In this document: positions 23,796-32,638 of the stretch, piece after piece | How the letters are laid out: each line of letters begins with the position of its first letter | Numbering within the stretch: the stretch's first letter is position 1 | Source of the DNA: Amycolatopsis sp. NBC_00345 | GTDB taxonomy: Bacteria > Actinomycetota > Actinomycetes > Mycobacteriales > Pseudonocardiaceae | DNA: 64,000 bases | Direction of reading: 5' to 3' | Assembly: GCF_036116635.1 (NCBI RefSeq) | Contig: NZ_CP107995.1 | Location: 5,890,001 to 5,954,000, forward strand | Program-made: the position numbers and the translations under genes | Notes under the pieces: model-generated | What the model was told of the DNA's origin: nothing | Seen by the model: only the letters and a program-made list of their open reading frames with translations | Databases searched by the model: none

Positions 23796-24685
23796 GAGCG
23801 GTACGCCTTCGGGTCCGCGACGTCGCGCAGCACGTCGCCGGTGATGTTGACGGCCAGCGCGGTGATCATCAGCGCCAGCCCGGGGAACACCGCGACCCAC
23901 CACGACGTGCCGAGGTACAGCTGGCCGTCGCTGAGCATGCCGCCCCAGGTGACGGTCTGCTTCGGCACGCCGAGCCCGAGGTAGCTCAGCGAGGCCTCCG
24001 CGACGATCGCCGCGGCGACGTGCAGGGTGCCGATGGTGGCCAGCGGCGCCATCACGTTGGGCAGCAGGTGGCGCCGCATGATCGTCAGGTCCCCGACGCC
24101 GATCGCGCGGGCTTCGGTGACGAAGTCCCTGGTACGCAGGGAAAGCACCTCCGAGCGGATCACCCGGGCGTAGGAGACCCAGCCGGTGAAGCCGAGCACC
24201 AGCACCACGTACCAGAGCCCGGAGCCGAGGAAGCCGACGATCGCCAGCGCCAGCAGGATCGACGGGAACGCGAGCTGGATGTCGGCCAGCCGCATCAGGA
24301 TCCGGTCGAACCAGCCGCCGAGGAACCCCGCGACCAGGCCGATCGCCGCGCCGACGACCCCGGCCAGCAGGGCCGCGCAGGCCCCGACCAGCAGCGAGAT
24401 CCGGGCGCCGTAGAACAGCCTCGACAGGATGTCGCGGCCGAGCTGGTCGGTGCCGAGCAGGTGGCTGGAGTCGCCGGCCGCCGTCCACGCGGGCGGGCGC
24501 AGCCGGACGAGCAGGTCCTGCGCGGCCGGGTCGTACGGCGCGATCAGCGGCGCGAACACCGCGACCAGCACCATCACCGCCAGCACGACCACGGCGACGA
24601 CCCCGAGTTTGTTGCGCAGCACCGCGCGCACCGCGCCACGCCGGGTGGCGCGGGCAGCAGGGACAGTGGTGGTGACAGCAGTCAT
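23792..24685 (-). CDS. Oligopeptide-type ABC permease (OppC/DppC-like)
   Basis: The 297-residue membrane protein has an N-terminal helix (LGVVAVVVLAVMVLVAVFAP), the LLGTDQLGRDILSRLFYGAR block diagnostic of OppC-type permeases, and the EAA-loop region EARAIGVGDLTIMRRHLLPN that contacts the ATPases. About six membrane spans are visible. It forms the translocation pore with the OppB-like subunit encoded just upstream. Confidence 0.93.
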   Translation of the reverse strand: MTAVTTTVPAARATRRGAVRAVLRNKLGVVAVVVLAVMVLVAVFAPLIAPYDPAAQDLLVRLRPPAWTAAGDSSHLLGTDQLGRDILSRLFYGARISLLVGACAALLAGVVGAAIGLVAGFLGGWFDRILMRLADIQLAFPSILLALAIVGFLGSGLWYVVLVLGFTGWVSYARVIRSEVLSLRTRDFVTEARAIGVGDLTIMRRHLLPNVMAPLATIGTLHVAAAIVAEASLSYLGLGVPKQTVTWGGMLSDGQLYLGTSWWVAVFPGLALMITALAVNITGDVLRDVADPKAYRS

Positions 24686-25653
24686 GAGTTCACCCGCACC
24701 CTCGGGTCGAGCACCGTGTAGGACAGGTCCACCAGCAGGTTGACCACCACGAACGTGGCGGCGAAGAACAGCACCGACGCCTGCACGAGCGGGAAGTCGC
24801 GGTTCTGGATGGCCTCGACGGTCAGCCGGCCGATGCCGGGCCAGGAGAACACCTGCTCGGTCAGGATCGCGCCGCCGAGCAGGGTGCCGACCTCCAGGCC
24901 GATCACCGTGACCACGGGCAGGGCGGCGTTGCGCATCCCGTGGGACACCACGATCCCGCCGGTGCTCAGCCCCTTCGCCCGCGCCGTGCGGATGTAGTCC
25001 GAGCCGAGCACGTCGATCATCGACGAGCGCAGCAGCCGCGCGATCACCGCCACCGAGTACACGGCGAGCGTCACCGCGGGCAGGATCAGATGCGTGAAGC
25101 CGCCGTACCCGGACGCGGGCAGCACCTGCAGCTGCACGGCGAAGACCAAGATCAGCACGATGCCGACCCAGAACGGCGGAGTCGACTGTCCAACCAGGAC
25201 ACCCGCCATCACGCCCGAGTCGCCGGCCCGGCCACGGCGCAGCGCCGCGAACGTGCCCGCGGGGATCGCCAGCACAAGCGCGACGACCAGCGCGGCGGCG
25301 GCCAGCTCCAGCGTCGCGGGCACGCGGGCGAGCAGTACCTCCGACACCGGCTGGTCGTAAACGAGCGAGTTGCCGAAGTGTAGCCGCGGCAGGCCGCCGA
25401 GGTAGTCGAGGTACTGCGTGAACAGCGGCCGGTCCAGGCCGAGGCTCGCCCGCAGCGTCGCCTCCTGCGCCGCGCTCGCGTCGGGCGGCAGGATCAGCTT
25501 CACCGGGTCGCCGGACAGGCGAACCAGGAAAAACGCCGCCGTGGCAACGAAGAACAGGACCACGATCGCCGTCAGTACCTTGGTGACGATCACCCGCAGC
25601 ACCCCGGCGCCCGCCGCGGGCGGCTTGGCGACGGAGACGGTCGGCGCCGTCAC
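24682..25653 (-). CDS. Oligopeptide-type ABC permease (OppB/DppB-like)
   Basis: The 323-residue permease has the OppB features: an N-terminal helix before RLSGDPVKLILPPDA, FGNSLVYDQPVSEVL, and the EAA loop DYIRTARAKGLSTGGIVVSHGMRNA followed by LLGGAILTEQVFSWPGIG. The GTG start at 25653 overlaps the binding-protein stop by four bases and gives the right length. A longer upstream open frame is only the antisense bias of the neighbouring gene. Confidence 0.93.
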   Translation of the reverse strand: MTAPTVSVAKPPAAGAGVLRVIVTKVLTAIVVLFFVATAAFFLVRLSGDPVKLILPPDASAAQEATLRASLGLDRPLFTQYLDYLGGLPRLHFGNSLVYDQPVSEVLLARVPATLELAAAALVVALVLAIPAGTFAALRRGRAGDSGVMAGVLVGQSTPPFWVGIVLILVFAVQLQVLPASGYGGFTHLILPAVTLAVYSVAVIARLLRSSMIDVLGSDYIRTARAKGLSTGGIVVSHGMRNAALPVVTVIGLEVGTLLGGAILTEQVFSWPGIGRLTVEAIQNRDFPLVQASVLFFAATFVVVNLLVDLSYTVLDPRVRVNS

Positions 25654-27197
25654 GAGGCCACCTGAGCCTTGGCCATGCCGAGCACGCCGACGACGCCGGG
25701 CTGCCAGCGCGGCCGCGTGTTGACCGCGTAGATGTTGTCGATCTGGTAAAGGAACACGAACGGCGCCTCCTGCTTGAGAAGGGACTGGAGCGCGGTGAAG
25801 GCCCGCTGGCGGCCGGCCGGCTCGACGGTCAGCTCCTCGGCGTCGATCAGGCGATCGGCCCCGGGGCTGGACCACCGGCTCTGCCGCCGGTCGTGGCGGA
25901 CGTTGGACTGCACCAGGCTTTCCGCGTCGAGCGTCCAGCCGGTGCTCGCGGCCAGGTAGATCGGGCCGAGCGCGCCGCGGTTGTCCGACGTGAGCCGGCT
26001 GGTGTACGTGCCGGTGTCGACCAGGTCGACCCGCGCCCGGACCCCGGCCTTGGCCAGCAGCCCGGAGATCGCCTCGGCGATGTTGGAATCGCCGGTCTGC
26101 GCGGTGATCGAGGTGTCGAAGCCGTTCGGGAACCCGGCGTCGGCCAGCAGCCGCTTGGCCAGCCCGACGTCACGCGAGTACGGCGTGATCGAGGGATCGA
26201 AGCCGAACGCCTCGCGCGGGAACATCGTCGGCACCTCGCGCGCCTTGCCGTCGAGCACCGCCTTGATCAGCAGCGGCACGTCGACCGCGTGGTTGAGCGC
26301 CTGCCGCACGCGCACGTCACGCAGCGGGCCCGCCGTGGTGTCCAGCGACAGGTACGAGGTGCGGATGCCCGGGTAGTTGCGGATCTCGACCCCGGTGTAG
26401 CCCTGGATCTGCAGGGCCGCGTCCGGGGTCAGGCTCGCGACGATGTCGACCTCGTTGCTCTGCAGGGAAGCCAGCGCCGAGGACGGGTCCGGCATCGGCA
26501 GGAACACCAGCTCGTCGAACGACGGCCGGCCACCCCAGTAACCCGGGTTGGCGCGCATCCGCAGCTGGTGGTCGCGCTGGAACTCGACGAAGGTGAACGG
26601 CCCCGTGCCGATCGGGTGCTTGGCGAACCCGGCCGAGCCGACCTGCTTCAGGTAACCCGGCGGCACCACGACCCCGCCGAACAGCGAGACCTTCGCCGGG
26701 ATGATCGGGTCCGGCTGGCTGCACCGCAGCTCCACGGTCAGCTCGTCGACGACCACGGCCTGCTTCACGTAACGCAGCTCGACGATCGGCGACTTGGTGG
26801 CCGGGTCGAGCAGCCGGTTGACGCTGAAGGCGACGGCCTTGGCGTCACACGGCTCGCCGTTGTGGAACCGCACGCCGGGCCGCAGCTCGAACCGCCAGGT
26901 GAGCGGGTCCGGCGAAGTCCAGGAAAGGGCGAGGCCGGGCGCGAGCTGGTTGTCCGGGCCGCGGGTGGTGAGCGTGTCGAACAGGTTGATCAGGACGTTC
27001 ATCGAGGTCAGGTCGCCCTGCTTCTGCGGGTCCAGGGTCTTCGGATCCGAGGTCTGGGCGACGCGCAGCACGCTGCCGACGCTGCCGTCCGCGCTGCCGC
27101 AGCCGGCCAGCAGCCCGGGCAGGGCCAGGGCCGGCAGAGCCAGGCCGCCGAGCCGGAGCGCGTCACGGCGGGTCAGACGGGAACGCGGAGGAGCCAC
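25650..27197 (-). CDS. Extracellular substrate-binding lipoprotein, family 5 (peptide/opine type)
   Basis: The 515-residue protein has a twin-arginine-like start (SRLTRRDALRLGG), a hydrophobic stretch and the lipobox LLAGC, so it is tethered outside the membrane. Family-5 solute-binding motifs follow: AQTSDPKTLDPQKQGD, PDPLTWRFELRPGVRFHNGE, FTFVEFQRDHQLRMRANPGY. It delivers the ligand to the four downstream transport components. GTG at 27197 was chosen because AAAGGAG sits five bases upstream; an ATG five codons earlier contains that site within its own codons. First gene of the operon and divergent from IclR. Confidence 0.92.
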   Translation of the reverse strand: MAPPRSRLTRRDALRLGGLALPALALPGLLAGCGSADGSVGSVLRVAQTSDPKTLDPQKQGDLTSMNVLINLFDTLTTRGPDNQLAPGLALSWTSPDPLTWRFELRPGVRFHNGEPCDAKAVAFSVNRLLDPATKSPIVELRYVKQAVVVDELTVELRCSQPDPIIPAKVSLFGGVVVPPGYLKQVGSAGFAKHPIGTGPFTFVEFQRDHQLRMRANPGYWGGRPSFDELVFLPMPDPSSALASLQSNEVDIVASLTPDAALQIQGYTGVEIRNYPGIRTSYLSLDTTAGPLRDVRVRQALNHAVDVPLLIKAVLDGKAREVPTMFPREAFGFDPSITPYSRDVGLAKRLLADAGFPNGFDTSITAQTGDSNIAEAISGLLAKAGVRARVDLVDTGTYTSRLTSDNRGALGPIYLAASTGWTLDAESLVQSNVRHDRRQSRWSSPGADRLIDAEELTVEPAGRQRAFTALQSLLKQEAPFVFLYQIDNIYAVNTRPRWQPGVVGVLGMAKAQVAS

Positions 27198-27224
27198 GGG
27201 TCTCCTTTCCATATAACGACATCT

Positions 27225-27243
27225 CGTTCCGTTAGATGGAACG
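27225..27243. promoter_or_regulatory. IclR operator-like palindrome
   Basis: CGTTCC (27225-27230) and GGAACG (27238-27243) flank seven bases in the middle of the ABC/IclR divergent spacer. A wider symmetry, TTCCAT at 27207-27212 with ATGGAA at 27236-27241, surrounds it. Both sit where an IclR tetramer would contact both promoters. Confidence 0.5.
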
Positions 27244-27265
27244 GGATTGCGCTAAGGTAGGCCGC

Positions 27266-28078
27266 ATGGAGAGGGCTGTCAACGACAAGACCGGGGCCCG
27301 CGGTGAACCCCGGGGGGCGGTGGGGAAGGCGCTGGAGGTGCTCACGGCGCTGTCGCGGCCGGGCGGCCCGCACCGGCTCGCCGACCTGGCCAAGGCCTGT
27401 GACCTGCCGAAACCCACCGCGCACCGGATGCTGCAGACGTTCGCCGAAGCCGGGTTCGCGGCGGGCACCGGCGGCGGGCAGTACGACGTGGGGCCGCGGC
27501 TGCTCGGCCTTTCGGCCGCCGTGCTCGCGGGGAGCCGGGCCACGCGCTTCACCCGGCCCGTGCTGACGGAGCTGCGCCGCCGCACCGGGCACACCGTGCA
27601 CTACGCGGTGCATCACGCCGACCGCGCCGTGTACGTCGAGAAGGTGGAGCCGGATCAGGCGTACCGGATGAATTCGCAGGTCGGCGGCGAGGTGCCGCTG
27701 TACTGCACGGGGGTGGGCCGCGCGATCCTGTCCCGGCTGCCCGAGGCCGAGGTGGCCGCGGTGCTCGACGCGGCGCCGCTCGACGCGCGCACCCCGAAAA
27801 CCCTGACCGACCCGACCGCGATCCGCCGTGAACTGGCCACTGTGGACACTCTGGGCTACGTGGTCGACGACGAGCAGAACGAGCCGCACGTCCGGTCCGT
27901 CGCCGCGCCGGTGGTGGACGGGCTGGGCCACGTGGTCGGCGCGATCAGCGTTTCCGGACTGACGTTCACCCTGCCGCTGGACAGCATGCCCACGCTCGGC
28001 CCGCTGGTCGCCGAGGCCGCGAACCGGCTTTCGGCCACGCTCGGGCACGGGATGCGGGTAGTGTCCGATGAGGACTGA
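27266..28078 (+). CDS. IclR-family transcriptional regulator
   Basis: The 270-residue protein has the IclR winged helix (AVGKALEVLTALSR, then LADLAKACDLPKPTAHRMLQT, residues about 15-75) and the GAF-like effector domain (PVLTELRRRTGHTVHYAV, PLYCTGVGRAILSRLP, GYVVDDEQNEPHVRSVAAPV). It most likely controls the divergent oligopeptide-type ABC operon and the serine hydrolase gene that overlaps its 3' end. AAGG lies nine bases before the chosen ATG. Confidence 0.92.
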   Translation: MERAVNDKTGARGEPRGAVGKALEVLTALSRPGGPHRLADLAKACDLPKPTAHRMLQTFAEAGFAAGTGGGQYDVGPRLLGLSAAVLAGSRATRFTRPVLTELRRRTGHTVHYAVHHADRAVYVEKVEPDQAYRMNSQVGGEVPLYCTGVGRAILSRLPEAEVAAVLDAAPLDARTPKTLTDPTAIRRELATVDTLGYVVDDEQNEPHVRSVAAPVVDGLGHVVGAISVSGLTFTLPLDSMPTLGPLVAEAANRLSATLGHGMRVVSDED

Positions 28079-29090
28079 ACTCGGGGAGATCCTTCGTGAC
28101 GCCCGGGAAAACCGGGTGTTCTCCGCCGCCGCCTGGTCGGTCGGCACCGCCGACGGTGTGCTCGACCGCGGAGTGCTCGGCACCCGCTGGCACGACGGCC
28201 CGGACGCGGCCGAGGACAGCCTGTGGGACCTCGCTTCGGTGACAAAACCGTTGGTGGGACTGGTGATCGCGGCTCTGGCCGACCGCGGCCGGCTCGGCTT
28301 CGACGACCCGCTCGCCCGCCACCTGCCGGCGTACGCGGGCGGCGACAAGGCCGAGATCACCGTACGGCAGCTGCTCACGCACACGTCCGGGCTGCCCGGC
28401 GGCACGCCGCTCTACCGCGAGCACCCGACGCGTGAAGCGCTGCTCGAAGCGATCCGCACCGGCCCGCTGCGCACGGTGCCGGGCAGCCGGGTCGAGTACT
28501 CGTCGCAGGGTTTCATCCTGCTGGGCCTGATCGCCGAGGCCGCCGGCGGCCGTCCGCTGGACGAGCTGGCCGAGGAGTTCGTCGCGGTCCCGGCCGGGCT
28601 GACCGACACCCGTTTCGGCCCGGTGGACGCGGCGCGCGCGGTCGCCACGGAAGACTGCCCGTGGCGCGGGCACATGGTGCGCGGCCAGGTCCACGACGAG
28701 AACGCCGTGGTACTGGGCGGAATCTGCGGTCACGCCGGCCTGTTCGCCCCGCTGCCGGACGTCGAACGCCTCGGCCGCGTCCTGGCCGGCGCCGCCGCCC
28801 CGCTGCTGAAGCCCGCCACCCACGCCGAAATGACCGCGTGCCAGACCGAAGGGCTCAACCTTCGCCGAGGCCTCGCGTGGCAGGGCTTGGACGTGCCCGG
28901 CTCGCCGGGCGGCACGGACCTTTCGCCGCGGGCGTACGGGCACACCGGTTTCACCGGAACCAGCCTGTGGGTGGAGCCGGACCGCGGCCGCTACTACGTG
29001 CTGCTCACCAACCGCGTCCACCCGTCCCGTAGGACCCCGGGCATCGAGGCCCTCCGCCGCGACTTCCACGCGGCCGCGGTCCAGCTCTGA
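28068..29090 (+). CDS. Serine hydrolase, beta-lactamase/class C-like fold
   Basis: The 340-residue cytosolic protein has the catalytic SVTK (Ser57-Lys60), a YSS motif (Tyr144) in place of YxN, and a C-terminal HTGFTGTS in the position of the KTG box. This set is typical of the esterase/D-aminopeptidase side of the family rather than true beta-lactamases. No signal peptide is present. It overlaps IclR by 11 bases, so the two are co-transcribed; a role in hydrolysing an imported peptide or ester is likely. Confidence 0.87.
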   Translation: MRTELGEILRDARENRVFSAAAWSVGTADGVLDRGVLGTRWHDGPDAAEDSLWDLASVTKPLVGLVIAALADRGRLGFDDPLARHLPAYAGGDKAEITVRQLLTHTSGLPGGTPLYREHPTREALLEAIRTGPLRTVPGSRVEYSSQGFILLGLIAEAAGGRPLDELAEEFVAVPAGLTDTRFGPVDAARAVATEDCPWRGHMVRGQVHDENAVVLGGICGHAGLFAPLPDVERLGRVLAGAAAPLLKPATHAEMTACQTEGLNLRRGLAWQGLDVPGSPGGTDLSPRAYGHTGFTGTSLWVEPDRGRYYVLLTNRVHPSRRTPGIEALRRDFHAAAVQL

Positions 29091-29096
29091 GACGCG

Positions 29097-29147
29097 CCCT
29101 GAAGGCCACCTTGAGGGCATAGAGGACCCTGAAGGTGGCCTTCAGGG
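29097..29147. repeat. 51-bp dispersed hairpin element, copy 2
   Basis: The arms CCCTGAAGGCCACCTT (29097-29112) and 29132-29147 are identical to those of copy 1 at 19213, and the overall length is the same; only the inner loop differs. It starts six bases after the serine-hydrolase stop codon, so it probably serves as that operon's terminator. Next to it, ATCGTT/AACGAT (29226-29244) is a small palindrome before the permease gene. Confidence 0.85.
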
Positions 29148-29274
29148 CACAACGTGAGTCCGGCGCTGAAACCCTTGCGGCGCACGCGATGCGGTCACGC
29201 TGGCACCGTCCGTCACCGCCGGGAAATCGTTATCCCGAAACGATCTGTTTCCCTACCGGCCACGGACCGGGTGT

Positions 29275-31962
29275 GTGAAACTCCACCGCATGCCGAGAAG
29301 GGGGATGCCGTCGCCATGGGCGCGTGCGCCGGTGATGATCTGGCGGCAGCCGACGGTGGTGCTGGCCGTGCTGGCCGCCGCGGTGCTGGTGGCGCTGCCG
29401 GCGGCGGCGATCTCCCTTTTCCTTTCCTCCGCGGGAACTGAGACACTGCAGAAGCAGACCAGCGCCGCGTGCGAGTGGGCCGTCGGCGCGCAGTGGCAGG
29501 GACAGCTGCCGGTGACCCCGGCCAACCCGCAGGTGCCGGAAAAGGTCGGAAAACCACTGTTCGACGCGCGCGTCGCGGCGGCCACCGAAGCCGAAGCGGG
29601 GATACCGAACCTGTCGAAGCCGGTGGCCACGCTCGTGACCGGCGCGGCGGTGGCGACCGCGACCGGGACCCCCGTGCACCCGGACCAGCGGGTGCTGAAC
29701 CTGGTCGCCCGCGACGGGTTCGCCGGCCACGTCCAGGTGCTCTCCGGCGGTACGGGCCCGGGAATCTGGCTGCCGGACCAGTTCGCGGACTCGCAGCGGC
29801 TGAAGGCGGGCGACCTGGTGTCGGTCACCAGCGGCTCGCGCGGCGGCCTGAACGCGGCCGACCACACCCAGGTCACCGGGGCGGCGCCGGCGGGCACGAT
29901 GCGGGTCGCGGCCGTGTACCGCGACCTGCGCTCCCAGCCGGACCAGCAGTACTGGTGCAGCCTGAAGTCCCTTTACCGGGGCAGCCCGCTGGGCAACGCC
30001 CCCGTCTACCCGCTCGCCTTCGTCCCGAGTGACGAACTGCTGAAGGTCACCGACGACGCGGCCAGCTCGCTCATCGAAAGCTCGGTCGACGCCACGGGGA
30101 TGACCACGGCGGGCGCGGCCCCCGTGATCGACGGCCTCGAGCGGCTCCGGGCGCGCAGCGCCGACCCGAACGACCCGCTGGGCGCCGCGTTCTCCCGCGG
30201 GCAGTACACGTCGTCGCTGCGCGGGATGGCCGAGCGGGCCGACCACGTGACCTCGTCGCTGGTGGCCACCGTCGTGCCGATGGGCGCGGTGGGCGCGCTC
30301 GCGGGGCTGGTGATCGCGGCCGCGGCGGGGTCGTTCTGGGTGGACCGGCGACGGGCCGAGCTGGCGGTGCTGTCGGCGCGTGGCGTCGGGCCGTTCGCGC
30401 TGGTGGGCAAGGCGGTGCTGGAAGTGGGCACGGTGGTGGTCCTCGGGTCGGCCGCGGGCTGGTTCGCGGCGCGGTACCTGGTGGCCACCGTGGGTCCGAG
30501 CCCGCTGGTGACGCCGGGCGCGCTGACCGGTTCGGCGGTGGCCGCGGGCGCCGCGCTGCTGGTGACGCTGGGCGCCATCGCGGTGGCGAGCGGGCGCCGG
30601 ATCACGGCGCACTTCGACACCCGCGCGACGCGGGGCCGGCTGTGGCCGTGGGAGCTGGTGCCGCTCGTCGCGGCGGTCGTCTGTTACTTCGTCCTCGGCG
30701 ACGGCGCGCAGACGGGTGTCGGGGCGGCAGGTTCCGTGGCGGGGATCCCGCCGCGGCTGGTCGTGGTGCCGTTGCTGCTGGTGATCGGGCTGGCGTTGCT
30801 CGCCGCGCGGATCGTGCGCGGGTCCGTCGTGCGGGTGAACCCGGTGAAGGTGACCAGGCCGGTGTCGTTCCTGTCCTGGCAACGGATCGCGTCCGGCCCG
30901 GCCGCGGCCGCGGTGCTGATCGCGGCGACCGCGATCCCCGTGGCGCTGTCGGTGTACGCGACCACGGTGACCGGCTCGGTGGACCGCACGCTGCACGCGG
31001 AATCCCAGCTGATCGTCGGCTCCGACGTGGTCCTCGGCCTGACCGGGCCCGCGCACGTGCCGCCGGACCTCGCCGGCCAGTCCAGCCTGGTGAGCCGGTA
31101 CGACTCCGGCCACGTCGGCCACACCACCGTCAACGTGCTCGGGGTGGACCCGAAGTCCTTTGCCACCACCGCGTTCTGGGACGACGGCCTGCCCGGCCCG
31201 ACCCTGGCCGAGCTGATGGGCACCCTCGCCGCGCCGGGCGCGCCGGCCGGGATCCTGGCCGGCCTGCCCGCCACCGCGAGCACGGCGGACGTCGAGATCA
31301 ACGGGCAGACCACAAAGCTGGCGATCACGAACGTCGCCCAGCTGCCCGGGAAGAACTCCGGCTTCCCGCAGCTGATCGTCCGCCAGGACGTGCTCGACCG
31401 GCTCGCCGGGGAGAACGCGCACCCCCAGCTGTGGGTGCGCGGCGACCCGGCGCGGATCATCCCGGCACTGAGCGGCACGGGCACGCCGATCGGCACGGTC
31501 AGCCAGGCCCAGGACGTGACCGACAACGGCGTCTACTCGGCGATCACTTACACCTTCGCGTTCCTGACGGCGGTTTCGGTGCTCGCGGGCGCGATCGTGG
31601 TGGTGGGCTTGCTGTTGTACCTGAACGCGCGGGCCCGGACACGGCGAAGCGCGTACGTGCTGCTGCGGCGGATGGGGATCGGGCCGCCGGCGCATTGGCG
31701 GGCCCTGCTCTACGAGGTCGGCGGGCTGCTGGTCGCGGGGCTCGTCTTCGGTCTGGTGTTCGCCGCGGTCGCCGTCGCGGTGACCAGCCCCGGTTACGAC
31801 CTCGACCCCGGCATCGCGCCGGGCACCCTGATCTCGGCGCCGTGGTCCTTGGCCCTGCGCCTGGCCGCCGCGGCCCTGCTCGCGGCGGTGCTGGCCACCC
31901 TCGCCGCCCAGCGCGCGGTCTCCCGCGCCCGCCCCGCGGAGGTGCTGCGTGACACCGAATGA
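29275..31962 (+). CDS. FtsX/MacB-like ABC transporter permease
   Basis: The 895-residue membrane protein begins with one helix (VVLAVLAAAVLVALPAAAIS), then a large extracytoplasmic domain, then a three-helix FtsX block near residues 320-440 (LVATVVPMGAVGALAGLVIA; the DRRRAELAVLSARGVG coupling loop). A second external domain and FtsX block follow (ARTRRSAYVLLRRMGIGPPA). This double-FtsX layout is typical of actinobacterial exporters or cell-envelope complexes. The start is uncertain: GTG at 29275 or ATG at 29305. It overlaps the first ATPase gene by 14 bases. Confidence 0.85.
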   Translation: MKLHRMPRRGMPSPWARAPVMIWRQPTVVLAVLAAAVLVALPAAAISLFLSSAGTETLQKQTSAACEWAVGAQWQGQLPVTPANPQVPEKVGKPLFDARVAAATEAEAGIPNLSKPVATLVTGAAVATATGTPVHPDQRVLNLVARDGFAGHVQVLSGGTGPGIWLPDQFADSQRLKAGDLVSVTSGSRGGLNAADHTQVTGAAPAGTMRVAAVYRDLRSQPDQQYWCSLKSLYRGSPLGNAPVYPLAFVPSDELLKVTDDAASSLIESSVDATGMTTAGAAPVIDGLERLRARSADPNDPLGAAFSRGQYTSSLRGMAERADHVTSSLVATVVPMGAVGALAGLVIAAAAGSFWVDRRRAELAVLSARGVGPFALVGKAVLEVGTVVVLGSAAGWFAARYLVATVGPSPLVTPGALTGSAVAAGAALLVTLGAIAVASGRRITAHFDTRATRGRLWPWELVPLVAAVVCYFVLGDGAQTGVGAAGSVAGIPPRLVVVPLLLVIGLALLAARIVRGSVVRVNPVKVTRPVSFLSWQRIASGPAAAAVLIAATAIPVALSVYATTVTGSVDRTLHAESQLIVGSDVVLGLTGPAHVPPDLAGQSSLVSRYDSGHVGHTTVNVLGVDPKSFATTAFWDDGLPGPTLAELMGTLAAPGAPAGILAGLPATASTADVEINGQTTKLAITNVAQLPGKNSGFPQLIVRQDVLDRLAGENAHPQLWVRGDPARIIPALSGTGTPIGTVSQAQDVTDNGVYSAITYTFAFLTAVSVLAGAIVVVGLLLYLNARARTRRSAYVLLRRMGIGPPAHWRALLYEVGGLLVAGLVFGLVFAAVAVAVTSPGYDLDPGIAPGTLISAPWSLALRLAAAALLAAVLATLAAQRAVSRARPAEVLRDTE

Positions 31963-32638
31963 CCCGCCGGCGCCGGGCAGTCCACCAGCGCTGAGCTGTG
32001 CCGGGCTGACCCACCACTACCCGGCCTCGGACCACGACGTCCCCGCGCTGCACGACGTCACGCTGTCGGCCGCCCGTGGCCGGGTCACCGCCCTCGTCGG
32101 CCCGTCGGGGTCCGGGAAGTCGACCCTGCTGCGGATCCTGGCCTGCCTGGACCGGCCCACCCACGGCACCGTCGAGGTCGACGGCGTCGACGCCACCGCG
32201 TTGTCCGCCCGCCGCCGCCGGGCGCTGCGCCGCCACCAGCTCGGCTACGTCTTCCAGAACCCGATCGACAACCTGCTGGGTTACCTGACCGTCGACGAGC
32301 ACCTCGACCTCGCCACCCGCCTGCGCCGCACCGGCCCGGCCGGCGGCGAACTCCTCGACGCGCTCGGCCTGGCCGGCCGCCGCACCCACTACCCCCGGCA
32401 GCTCTCCGGCGGCGAGCAGCAACGCGTCGCCCTCGCCTTCGCCGCCGCCGGTGATCCGAGCGCGCTGCTCGCCGACGAGCCCACCGCGCAGCTCGACCGG
32501 GCCTCCGCCCACCTCGTCGGCGAGGCGCTGCACCGTCTCGCGGAGCTCGGGCACGCCGTTGTCATCGCCACCCATGATCCCGAGCTCACCGCCGTCGCCG
32601 ACGACGTCCACGAACTCGTCGACGGGAGGATCGTGTGA
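31949..32638 (+). CDS. ABC transporter ATPase (LolD/MacB type), subunit 1
   Basis: The 229-residue ATPase has canonical motifs: Walker A GPSGSGKST, YVFQNPIDNLLGYLTVDEHL, signature LSGGEQQRVALAF, Walker B ALLADEPTAQLD and switch ATHDPEL. The QLD in place of ALD in the D loop is a small deviation. GTG start, overlapping the permease gene. It probably forms a heterodimer with the second ATPase. Confidence 0.92.
   Translation: MTPNDPPAPGSPPALSCAGLTHHYPASDHDVPALHDVTLSAARGRVTALVGPSGSGKSTLLRILACLDRPTHGTVEVDGVDATALSARRRRALRRHQLGYVFQNPIDNLLGYLTVDEHLDLATRLRRTGPAGGELLDALGLAGRRTHYPRQLSGGEQQRVALAFAAAGDPSALLADEPTAQLDRASAHLVGEALHRLAELGHAVVIATHDPELTAVADDVHELVDGRIV

Noticed and set aside
28068..29090. Calling the SxxK hydrolase a beta-lactamase
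   Set aside because: It has no signal peptide, YSS instead of YxN, and HTG instead of KTG, which fits esterase/peptidase members better.
29230..31695. Open frame of about 820 codons on the minus strand
   Set aside because: It is antisense to the FtsX-like permease gene, whose motifs and membrane segments are clear; the antisense product is Arg/His/Gln-rich and featureless.
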